Source: Arsenicibacter sp965247375 (GTDB lineage: Bacteria > Bacteroidota > Bacteroidia > Cytophagales > Spirosomataceae). From it: a DNA stretch of 64,000 bases. Positions 51,671 to 60,001 of this stretch are shown one piece after another. Position numbers and translations under genes: made by a program. The stretch spans positions 1 to 64,000 of the forward strand of contig CBDFHU010000072.1 in the NCBI GenBank assembly GCA_965247375.1. The letters run 5' to 3'. The notes under the pieces are model-generated. The model had not been told where the DNA came from. It saw only the letters and a list, made by a program, of their open reading frames with translations, and made no database searches. Within the stretch, counting starts at the first letter, position 1; each line of letters opens with the position of its first letter.

Positions 51671-52582
51671 TTAACGGTTGGCCAGTTTCCGGAATAAGTC
51701 TTTTTGCTCGTCGGTCAGGTCAACCGGTATCTTCACCTGCCATTGCACATACAGATCGCCGAATGTACCGTCCTGATTATACACTGGAAAACCCTTACCT
51801 TTCAGGCGGCTTTTTCCACCGTTCTGCGTACCGGCAGCCACCGGAATTTTTACATTCCCGCTCAGGGTCCCGATCACTTTTTCACCGCCCAATACGGCCG
51901 TGTAGAGATCGATCTCTTCCTCAACATATAAATCATTGCCCTTCCGCTTATACCTGCTGTCTTCAGCCACCAGAATGGTAATGTACAAATCACCTTTCGG
52001 GCCGCCGTTAACACCTGGTGCGCCATAACCGGCCAGCTTGATTTTCTGACCGTTTTCAACACCGGCCTTAATGGTAATGCCGATCTGTTGTCCGTCCAGA
52101 TTCAGGGTTTGTTTATGCGTCGTATAAGCGTCACGCAAGCTCAGGTGCAGTTCAGTCTGATAATCGGAACCACGGAATTTAGCCTGCCGTCCGCCGGTCC
52201 GGGCCTGCCCCTGCTGACCGAACATCGACGACAGGAAGTCCGAAAAGTCGGCACCGCCAAAGCCGTCCGAGAAGTCATACTCTCCGCCCATACCTGCACC
52301 GGCCGTCTGGCGGGTTTGTTGCTGCCGCTGTTGCCGCGCCTGTTCAAACTGTTCGGCCTGCTGCCAGTCTTTGCCGTACTGATCGTATTTTTTCCGTTTT
52401 TCCGGATCACTCAGTACTTCGTTTGCCTCGTTGAGCTGCTGAAATTTCTTATGCGCATCTGCATCGTTCGGATTCAGGTCCGGGTGCAGTTTACGGGCCA
52501 GCTTGCGGTAGGCCTTTTTTATATCCTCGTCTGAGGCGGTTTTCGGCACTCCCAGCACGGTATAATAATCGACAAATTCCAT
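51671..52582 (-). CDS. cbpA: CbpA-type DnaJ homologue
   Basis: A 303-residue J-domain protein: DYYTVLGVPKTASDEDIKKAYRKLARKLHPDLNP carries the HPD motif near residue 33; a Gly/Gln/Arg-rich linker (residues about 80-135) follows, then two C-terminal substrate-binding domains (LHLSLRDAYTTHKQTLNLDG, LYTAVLGGEKVIGTLSGNVKIPV). No zinc-finger repeats, so it is CbpA and not DnaJ. It would stimulate DnaK. Forms an operon with cbpM. Confidence 0.92.
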   Translation of the reverse strand: MEFVDYYTVLGVPKTASDEDIKKAYRKLARKLHPDLNPNDADAHKKFQQLNEANEVLSDPEKRKKYDQYGKDWQQAEQFEQARQQRQQQTRQTAGAGMGGEYDFSDGFGGADFSDFLSSMFGQQGQARTGGRQAKFRGSDYQTELHLSLRDAYTTHKQTLNLDGQQIGITIKAGVENGQKIKLAGYGAPGVNGGPKGDLYITILVAEDSRYKRKGNDLYVEEEIDLYTAVLGGEKVIGTLSGNVKIPVAAGTQNGGKSRLKGKGFPVYNQDGTFGDLYVQWQVKIPVDLTDEQKDLFRKLANR

Positions 52583-52630
52583 GGTCGTGTGTGTTTAGCG
52601 GTTCTATTGTTGTAAAACGTGAATTGTATA

Positions 52631-52658
52631 GTAGAGACAAGGCATGCCTTGCCTCTAC
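52631..52658. repeat. REP-like palindrome beside RAYT remnant
   Basis: GTAGAGACAAGGCA followed directly by its inverted copy TGCCTTGCCTCTAC, one mismatch. It lies 100 bp from the RAYT gene fragment. Confidence 0.8.
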
Positions 52659-52753
52659 CGGTTAAAATTGCTTCGATCCGCTATCTGTGCATATAACATA
52701 GATCATTCGTTTGTAGTTACGTAATCCTTGTTAAATTCACTGTTTTGGCATAG

Positions 52754-52989
52754 ACATTATCCACAGTAAAACCGATCGGCATCCCACTGCTGCGGATTAG
52801 TTTCGATATAATCATTGATACGCTGATATTCCCGGTCATTCCGGATAATGTGATCATGAAAGTGGGTCTGCCAGCCAAACTCAAAATCCAACCGACGGAC
52901 ATGTTTCGTTACTGCTGATTTGTATGACCCGATTATAGATGACACCGTATTTTTTCCCGGGTTTTGAAATTGTTGCTGACCCTGTCTTT
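52754..52989 (-). pseudogene. RAYT (REP-associated tyrosine transposase) C-terminal remnant
   Basis: The frame reads QQFQNPGKNTVSSIIGSYK, then HVRRLDFEFGWQTHFHDHII and NDYIETNPQQWDADRFY, the conserved C-terminal end of RAYT (Y1/HUH-type, TnpA_REP) proteins. The N-terminal HUH part and catalytic region are missing; an in-frame stop lies upstream of the remnant at about 52990. These enzymes mobilise or fix REP palindromes, and one such palindrome is at 52631. Confidence 0.85.
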
Positions 52990-53029
52990 ATTCTGAAAAG
53001 GATCCATCTCCTTTAGACGGATCACCCGT

Positions 53030-53076
53030 AAAAAGAAATGGCCCCGATCAGCATGTCTGCCGATCGGGGCCATTTC
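53030..53076 (-). terminator. Intrinsic terminator of the susCD operon
   Basis: GAAATGGCCCCGATC arms (15 bp, perfect) around 12 bases, with TTTTTACGG following on the minus strand. It lies 21 bp after the SusD stop. Confidence 0.88.
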
Positions 53077-53096
53077 ATAAAAGCCATCCATAAGGC

Positions 53097-54956
53097 TTAG
53101 TAGCCAGGGTTCTGCAACAGTTTATTATTCCGGTTGATTTCGTCGCGGCTGATCGGCAGGAAGTACATCTTGTCGAGCCACGTCCGGTTTTCCTTACCCG
53201 GATCAATATCGACCACCTTGTACGTGTAGTCGTAGTTGTTCGGATCATACTTGTACAGCGTCACCGACTTACCGGCCTTCAGCGTACCCGTTACTGCGAT
53301 GGTATTGGCCTTACGACCCAGGGTCGACTGCGCAATCATCCAGCGGCGGGCATCGTGGTAGCGTTGCTCTTCAAACGCCATTTCGATCCGGCGCTCGTTG
53401 CGGTAGCGCTGACGCAGGGCATCGCCTGACTCGGTCAGGGCCGGCATACCCGCCCGGAAACGAACCTTATTCAGCCACGTACGCGCTTCAGCATCCTGAC
53501 CTAACTCAATACAGGCTTCGGCATAGTTGAAGATCGCTTCGGTATAACGGAAGTGAGGCCATGGGACCTGTTGCCATGTATTCTGGTCAACTACCGCCGG
53601 GCTCGGGTCGATAAACTTACGCATGTAATAGCCGGTATAGCTGCCGTTCCAGTCTTCTACAGTACTCTTACGGGTATCCAGACCGAAATACGTCACTTTC
53701 TTACCCGTACCATCAACGATTTCGTACGTACCCGACTGAATCTGATTCGCAGGATCTTTCGCGGCGACGTCGGCTGTCCGTGGTTTCCAGTCGGCACCAT
53801 CAAACAGAATCGACGCATAGAAACGCGGATCACGGTTGGTATACGGAGCACTGGCGTGGGCCGGTTTAGTCCAGTCAAACTTGCTGCCGTCCATCATTTC
53901 GTAGTCGTCAACCATCAATGAAACCGGGGTATTACCCGCCCAGTTGTGATAGCCATTCGGTCCGTTGAACAGACCCTGACGACCACCGTCTTCCTGTTTC
54001 GCATTGATGAAGTAGCGGCCCAGAATCAGGTCACGCTCACCACCGTTACGCGACAGGGCGATGTTGTTGTAGTTCGTTTTACCGGTTTCCTTGTCAACCG
54101 GAGCGGTCAGGTTGGTCTGATAGCCATAGCTGGTCAGATCCAGTACAGCCTTAGCCGCATCCTTTGCTTTCTGCCAGCGTTCAGCCCGCGTACCGGCAGT
54201 TAAGGCGATCAGTTCAGGCTTGCTGAAAGCGGCCATCGCCGTTGACTTAGACTTAGCGGTGTTCGCATCATACAAATCACTCGCAGCATAGAGCAACATC
54301 CGCGACTTCAGAGCCAGGGCGGCTGCTTTGGTAGCACGGCCGGCGGCCAGTGACTTGCCATCCAGCAGCTTAGCGGCTTCATCACAATCTTTGATAATGA
54401 AGTCGATACATTCCTGCATCGTATTCCGCGGTGCCATATAATCGGCCTCACCCAGTGCATACGGACGATCAACCAACGGCACACCGCCATAATAGCGTAC
54501 CAGCTGATGGTAGAAATAAGCCCGCATAAACAGCGCTTCACCTTTCAGACGATCTACGATGTTGTTGGTGTTGGCAAACTGCGGTTTAGCCAGGTTCGTC
54601 AGCGCAATGTTGGCTGCGCGGATCCGTGAATACATGGCTGGCCAATCCAGCGTACCGTTAATCCAGCCGCGGTCGGCCGGGTTAGAACGGGCTTCGGTAA
54701 TGGTCGTAATTCCACGGCCAGGGTGGGTGAAGATGGTTTCGTCAGTCAGGGAAGCCAGCATCTGTTCGTTGAAGCCCCCAAGTCCTAAACCACCGTAAAT
54801 TTCTGTCACAAACGCGTCGGCCAGAGCGGCATCGGTCCATACGGCCGTTTCTGATACCTGATCGAGCGGTTTGGTATTGACAAAGTCATCATTACAACTC
54901 GTTACGAGAAATGCCCCCACAACGGCTGCTGCTAACATGTATTTTATTCTATTCAT
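53097..54956 (-). CDS. SusD/RagB family outer-membrane lipoprotein
   Basis: A 619-residue lipoprotein: lipobox VTSCNDDF near residue 20, then a helical tetratricopeptide-like SusD fold (DRGWINGTLDWPAMYSRIRAANIAL, KGEALFMRAYFYHQLVRYYGG) and a C-terminal WLDKMYFLPISRDEINRN. SusD caps the SusC transporter and binds the oligosaccharide or other nutrient at the surface. It lies 19 bp downstream of susC. No glycosidase gene is attached to this pair, so the substrate is unknown. Confidence 0.95.
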   Translation of the reverse strand: MNRIKYMLAAAVVGAFLVTSCNDDFVNTKPLDQVSETAVWTDAALADAFVTEIYGGLGLGGFNEQMLASLTDETIFTHPGRGITTITEARSNPADRGWINGTLDWPAMYSRIRAANIALTNLAKPQFANTNNIVDRLKGEALFMRAYFYHQLVRYYGGVPLVDRPYALGEADYMAPRNTMQECIDFIIKDCDEAAKLLDGKSLAAGRATKAAALALKSRMLLYAASDLYDANTAKSKSTAMAAFSKPELIALTAGTRAERWQKAKDAAKAVLDLTSYGYQTNLTAPVDKETGKTNYNNIALSRNGGERDLILGRYFINAKQEDGGRQGLFNGPNGYHNWAGNTPVSLMVDDYEMMDGSKFDWTKPAHASAPYTNRDPRFYASILFDGADWKPRTADVAAKDPANQIQSGTYEIVDGTGKKVTYFGLDTRKSTVEDWNGSYTGYYMRKFIDPSPAVVDQNTWQQVPWPHFRYTEAIFNYAEACIELGQDAEARTWLNKVRFRAGMPALTESGDALRQRYRNERRIEMAFEEQRYHDARRWMIAQSTLGRKANTIAVTGTLKAGKSVTLYKYDPNNYDYTYKVVDIDPGKENRTWLDKMYFLPISRDEINRNNKLLQNPGY

Positions 54957-54975
54957 AACAGTTCGGCGTTAAAGG

Positions 54976-57900
54976 TTAGAATGTTGCCGTCAGACCGGCG
55001 TTGATTACTTTCGACTGCGGATAGTACTGACCGGTTGAGTTAGTCGACTCAGGATCATATACTTTCAGTTTGTCGAACGTAAGCATGTTCAGACCATTCA
55101 CATATACACGGAAGTTGTTAAGACCGGCTTTTTTACCCAGTTTCTCCGGAATTGTATAACCTAACTCGAAGTTTTTCAGACGGATATAGTCTGAGCTACG
55201 CAGCCAGTAGGTGTTGTTGTTTGAATAGTACTGGTCGCTCCGGTTAGCAATCCGCGGGTGAACGCTGCTTGGGTTATCAATTGTCCAGCGGTTCTGGTAG
55301 ATGTCTAACAGGAAGTTCCCGATGTTACCTGATTCACCCGCACTCACGTACTGCTTCGCTCCGGCAGCACCCTGGAACAGGACTGTGAGGTCAAAGTTTT
55401 TGAACTGCAGGTTCATGTTGACACCACCCTGGAACATCGGCAGCTGGGTGAAGTTGTTACGAACCTGATCGTCCGGCGTAATTTTGCCGTCGTTGTTATA
55501 GTCCTTGTACTTCATGTCGCCCGGACGCAGTGTATTTACGATGGCCTTGTAATCAATCTTGTTGGCATCGATTTCCCCCTGATCCTTGAACACACCGTCG
55601 TAGATATAGGCCTGGAAGGTATACATCGGACGGCCGGTTGTACGCTGCCACTCAGGAGCACCCGGTGCTTCGTCCCAGAACAATACTTTGTTCTTTGCGT
55701 AGCCACCGTTTACACTGAAGCTGTATTTGAGCTGACCCACCTGTGAACGGTAACCGATGTTGAAATCAAACCCTTTGTTAGATACCTTACCGATGTTTTC
55801 AGCAGGCAGGGACAAACCGGTTGATTGTGGTACTGAAGCGTTCCGTGTCCAGAGGATGTTTGTCCGCAGGTTCGAGAACACGTCAAATTCGAATGACAGT
55901 TTACCGTTGAACAACTGGCCTTCCAGACCGATGTCTGAGTTGTTAGCCACCTCCCACGTAATGTTGTTGTTCGGAATCCGTGTTTCGTACAGTGTTTTGG
56001 TTTCAACGTTACCGATAATGTAGCTCCGGAAACCGTATGTTGACAGATACTGGTACGTAGCGATCTGGTCGTTACCCAGCTGGCCCCATGAACCACGCAG
56101 CTTCAGGTAGTTTACCGTCGGTACGTTGTTCTTCCAGAAACCTTCTTCTGAAATCACCCAGCCACCCAGGAAACCAGGGAAGAAACCGTAACGTGTCTGC
56201 TCAGGGAAAATGTCCGACGCATCATAGCGCCACAGGAACTCGGCCAGGTACTTTTCTTTGTAGTTGTACGCTGCACGACCGAAGTAGTTCAGACGGGCAC
56301 GCTCGAACGCACCGCCACCATTGTTTTTCTCCAGGTCACCACCGGCAAAAATCTGGTCGATGGCCGTTGAGATGAAGTAACGGCGGTAAGCGTTGAAGTT
56401 ATCGCCCCGGATCGTTTCCTTGTTTGTACCGGCCAGCACCGTGACGGCATGGTCGTTGAATTTACGTTCGTAGGTCACGATACCACCTAACAGAATGTTC
56501 AGTTGGTTGGTGTTCCCCAATGTCAGACGAGGTTCAGCCGGTCCGCGCTTGCTTGGTACCAGCGTCGGTGTTTTGCCGTCAGCTTCGAAGCCTGTACCAC
56601 GCTCATACAGCGTCCAGGGTATCTCCCAGCGACGGTTGTTCTGCAACAGTTTATCAATCGCGGCTGTACCGGTGAATTTCAGCCCTTCTACGCCAGGTAC
56701 TTTGATATCAATCTGGCCGTTGGTCTGAATATAATCCCGTTTATCGTGGTCATAACCGGTCTGGTTCGTTGTAATGACAACGGGGTTCTCGCCGTTTTCG
56801 ATGTCAGGGCCCGGTAAACCGTTCGGCCAGTATGCCGGCTGATGTGGTTTACCACGCATCTGCATCCGGAAGATCGCACTGGCTGGCTTTGTCGGGAAGC
56901 GACGGAATTCTTCGCGGCCTAACATGCCCACGTTTACATTAACGTACTTGTTAATTTTCGCATCCAGGTTCAGACGCAGGTCATACTGCTGATAGCCGGT
57001 TGCTGAATTTTTGTAGAACGCATCCTGATTCTGGTAGCCCAGTGATGCCAGATATTTCACGTTTTCGGTCCCCCCGTTCAGCTGCAGGTTATGCCGCACC
57101 TGTGGTGACCATGGCTTCAGCGTTGCCGCATACCAGTCTGTGTTCGGATACAGCCACGGATCAGATCCATCGCTGTATTTCTGAATATCAGATTGTGAGA
57201 AAGGCGCTTTCCGCTGTGTACCGTCAGGACGGGTGTATATACCGGATGTTTTGTACGCCTGATTCGCTGCTGACCACTCGCTGACCGGCAATTCGTAGAT
57301 ATTCAGGTCGTTCAGCATGCTCACGTACTGTGCAGCGTTCGCCAGTTTAGGAATTACAGTTGGTTGTGACCAGCCCTGGTTAAACGAGTATGAGAGTTCC
57401 GGTTTGCCCGTTTTGCCACGCTTGGTGGTGATCAGGATTACCCCGTTGGCCGCCCGTGATCCGTAGATCGCTGCCGACGCATCTTTCAGTACCGAGATCG
57501 TCTCGATGTCGGCCGGATTGATCCGGCTCAGACCACCTGCCCGTGCAGGTACCCCGTCAATTACGATCAGGGCATCGCTGTTGTTCAGCGTGTTGGCACC
57601 ACGGATACGGATGGATGAGTCATCATAGCCAGGCTCACCGCTCCGGTTTACCGCTACAACCCCTGCCATACGACCGGCAATTGAGTTAGAGAGGTTAACG
57701 GCCGGTGATTTCACCAGTTCAGCCCCTTTTACGCTGGCAACCGAACCCGTTACCGTTTCCTTTTTCTGAACACCGTAACCAACGACGACGACTTCATTCA
57801 GTGTTTTCAGGTCGGTTGCCAGTGTTACATTAATAGACGATTGTTTAGCCACCGTAACCTCCTGGGTAAGATAGCCGATAAACGAGAACACCAGTGTACC

Positions 57901-58134
57901 GTTACCGTTTGGTACCGACAGAGAGTAATTACCGCCGTTGTCACTGACGGAACCCGTTGTGGTACCTTTTAAGACAATACTAACCCCCGGAAGGGCCTGC
58001 CCCTGATCATCGACTACTTTCCCTTTTACCGTAAAATTCTGGGCAAAAGAGGCCGTAACCGTACCGACCAGCAGCAACAAAGCGAAAAGACCGGCTTTTA
58101 CACTTTGGAATTTCTCTGGAGTAGAAATTTTCAT
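54976..58134 (-). CDS. SusC/RagA family TonB-linked transporter
   Basis: A 1052-residue outer-membrane protein: signal peptide (ending ASFAQ), carboxypeptidase-like domain (VKGKVVDDQGQALPGVSIVLKG), the SusC signature LNEVVVVGYGVQKKETVTGS, plug with SIRIRGANTLNNSDALIVIDG, then a 22-stranded barrel ending NAGLTATF. It imports the nutrient captured by SusD using TonB energy. It has a 650-bp upstream region with no gene. Full length with no sign of damage. Confidence 0.96.
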   Translation of the reverse strand: MKISTPEKFQSVKAGLFALLLLVGTVTASFAQNFTVKGKVVDDQGQALPGVSIVLKGTTTGSVSDNGGNYSLSVPNGNGTLVFSFIGYLTQEVTVAKQSSINVTLATDLKTLNEVVVVGYGVQKKETVTGSVASVKGAELVKSPAVNLSNSIAGRMAGVVAVNRSGEPGYDDSSIRIRGANTLNNSDALIVIDGVPARAGGLSRINPADIETISVLKDASAAIYGSRAANGVILITTKRGKTGKPELSYSFNQGWSQPTVIPKLANAAQYVSMLNDLNIYELPVSEWSAANQAYKTSGIYTRPDGTQRKAPFSQSDIQKYSDGSDPWLYPNTDWYAATLKPWSPQVRHNLQLNGGTENVKYLASLGYQNQDAFYKNSATGYQQYDLRLNLDAKINKYVNVNVGMLGREEFRRFPTKPASAIFRMQMRGKPHQPAYWPNGLPGPDIENGENPVVITTNQTGYDHDKRDYIQTNGQIDIKVPGVEGLKFTGTAAIDKLLQNNRRWEIPWTLYERGTGFEADGKTPTLVPSKRGPAEPRLTLGNTNQLNILLGGIVTYERKFNDHAVTVLAGTNKETIRGDNFNAYRRYFISTAIDQIFAGGDLEKNNGGGAFERARLNYFGRAAYNYKEKYLAEFLWRYDASDIFPEQTRYGFFPGFLGGWVISEEGFWKNNVPTVNYLKLRGSWGQLGNDQIATYQYLSTYGFRSYIIGNVETKTLYETRIPNNNITWEVANNSDIGLEGQLFNGKLSFEFDVFSNLRTNILWTRNASVPQSTGLSLPAENIGKVSNKGFDFNIGYRSQVGQLKYSFSVNGGYAKNKVLFWDEAPGAPEWQRTTGRPMYTFQAYIYDGVFKDQGEIDANKIDYKAIVNTLRPGDMKYKDYNNDGKITPDDQVRNNFTQLPMFQGGVNMNLQFKNFDLTVLFQGAAGAKQYVSAGESGNIGNFLLDIYQNRWTIDNPSSVHPRIANRSDQYYSNNNTYWLRSSDYIRLKNFELGYTIPEKLGKKAGLNNFRVYVNGLNMLTFDKLKVYDPESTNSTGQYYPQSKVINAGLTATF

Positions 58135-58789
58135 TGAAGATAATTTAGAAAAGAACTAACAGCCTTTCGTTTACAAATAGGGACTTGTTCCCGGACGGTT
58201 ACAAGACAAAGAAGAGCAGTCCATTAGATCAAGAGGATCTACATACTAAACTGATAATGCAGGCTTGATCGCACGCGCTGTAAAACCCTTTATGAGATAG
58301 GGCCAAGCAACAACCGGAGCATGGTGTTGCCGGAAATATGCATAGTCTGTTAACTACTGACCGGAATGAGGAAACGCTGAGAAAGGCAGGCTAACCGGAT
58401 ATAACACGATATTTTTCATACGTTTTAAGGTTAAGATCAGAAAAGCATTTTATAAACACACTGTATTGTTTTTGCACAATGAAAATTTGCTTATGCATAA
58501 AACAAAGATATTCTTAATTTTTATTAAAAAGTACTTAACGACTCTATTCTACCATGCAATATCATCACTTAGTGCCAATATCGTTAAAAAACAGTCAATA
58601 CTGGGCAAAATATGACAATTATCAGCAATTTTAGTATTATATCAACCCCTGAATTTACAGTAATCCGGCATACATATTAAAATAAAGTTAAGCCTTGATT
58701 TGTAGCAGATACAGAAAAAAAACAAACTACACGCAACCTTTCTACACCTACTTGCATCTTTGAAAAAACAACAACAAAAACGCTGAGCC
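58135..58789. other. Long non-coding region between susC and DUF4097 gene
   Basis: AT-rich, 655 bp, no gene found. Divergent starts at its ends mean it holds both promoters. On the minus strand TATCTTTG (58503-58510) fits the -7 consensus TAnnTTTG, which would give susC a leader of about 360 nt. On the plus strand CATCTTTG near 58754 is a near match for the other gene. Confidence 0.5.
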
Positions 58790-59851
58790 ATGAAACCATT
58801 ACTATCTGTTCTCACACTTCTCGCCTTTATTACCTTATCCTCATTTACGGGACCAGATGAGAACCTTCCTCCGTATCAGGTTAAGTCATTCAAAGGCAAT
58901 CTGACAAACCTGCGGGTTGAAACCTCAGGCGGTAGCATCTCTGTCGAAGGCGGTCAGTCGGCCGAAACAAAAGTTGAAATGTATGTGCGGCCCAACAACT
59001 GGTTTGGCAAAGACGAACTCTCGAAAGAAGAAATTGCCGAACGCCTGAAAGACTATGATATTACGCTCGATGCTCAGGGCGGAACAATCATTGCAACGGC
59101 GAAGCGTAAAAATCAGGATGGTAGCTGGAGCTGGAAAAACGGGGTCAGCATCTCATTCAAAGTATACACGCCCCGCAACATGAATACCGATCTCCGGACA
59201 TCCGGTGGCAGCATCCGGCTGGCAAACCTGACCGGACAGCAAAACTTCGCGACCAGCGGCGGCAGCCTCAATATCAACACAATTGAGGGGAATATTAACG
59301 GCCGGACATCAGGCGGGTCAATCACTTTGGCAAACTGCCGTTCGGGCCGCAACGGTGAACGTATTGACATGAGAACCTCAGGCGGGTCAATCACGGCCAG
59401 CGAATCGACGGGTGATATGCACCTGACGACATCGGGTGGTTCGGTACGGATGACCAACCTGAAGGGCCAGATAGATGCCCATACCAGTGGTGGCAGCATC
59501 CAGGCAAACGATATTGACGGCAGCCTGAAAACCGGTACATCCGGCGGATCTGTCCGCCTGACCGGTATTGCCGGCAGCGTTGATGCCAGCACCAGCGGTG
59601 GCAGCATTGAGGCCGAAATCACCCGCCTCGGCGACTATGTCCGGCTTAGCGGCAGTGCGGGCAGCGTTCGTGTACGTATGCCGCTCAACAAAGGCCTGGA
59701 CCTGGACCTGCGCGGCAACCGTGTGTCAACCGCTTCGCTGAGTAATTTCGACGGCAGTATTGAAAAAACACGGGTAACCGGTCGTCTGAACGGTGGCGGC
59801 ATTCCGGTAAAAATCTCTTCTTCCAGCGGCAGTGTTTACCTGAATGACTAA
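58790..59851 (+). CDS. DUF4097 family beta-helical repeat protein
   Basis: A 353-residue secreted protein with a signal peptide (ending SSFTGPDEN) and repeated TSGGSI/TSGGSV units about every 20 residues between 130 and 290 (for example RTSGGSIRLANL, RTSGGSITLAN, HTSGGSIQAND). The repeats build a parallel beta-solenoid of the DUF4097 type. Such proteins often sit near sensor or adhesion genes. The function is unknown; the repeat number is high. It is followed by a very stable terminator. Confidence 0.88.
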   Translation: MKPLLSVLTLLAFITLSSFTGPDENLPPYQVKSFKGNLTNLRVETSGGSISVEGGQSAETKVEMYVRPNNWFGKDELSKEEIAERLKDYDITLDAQGGTIIATAKRKNQDGSWSWKNGVSISFKVYTPRNMNTDLRTSGGSIRLANLTGQQNFATSGGSLNINTIEGNINGRTSGGSITLANCRSGRNGERIDMRTSGGSITASESTGDMHLTTSGGSVRMTNLKGQIDAHTSGGSIQANDIDGSLKTGTSGGSVRLTGIAGSVDASTSGGSIEAEITRLGDYVRLSGSAGSVRVRMPLNKGLDLDLRGNRVSTASLSNFDGSIEKTRVTGRLNGGGIPVKISSSSGSVYLND

Positions 59852-59873
59852 ACCCGCTTGCTGTCCCTTTCTG

Positions 59874-59911
59874 AACGGGGGATGTCCGTGTACGGACATC
59901 CCCCGTTTTTA
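59874..59911 (+). terminator. Intrinsic terminator with perfect 16-bp stem
   Basis: Arms AACGGGGGATGTCCGT paired perfectly around loop GT, followed by five T. Contains the TGTCCG/CGGACA motif seen near the other two permeases, upstream of the third. Confidence 0.88.
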
Positions 59912-60001
59912 CATATTCACCATATGACTGATAACCAGACCTTTGACTTTATGGCATATTCCTTGAGGCTATCCCCTGACAAACCTTCATAGCCTGAAAA
60001 T

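Noticed and set aside
58135..58789. Riboswitch in the long susC leader
   Set aside because: The region is AT-rich without a recognisable aptamer or strong conserved stem; only promoter-like motifs could be seen.
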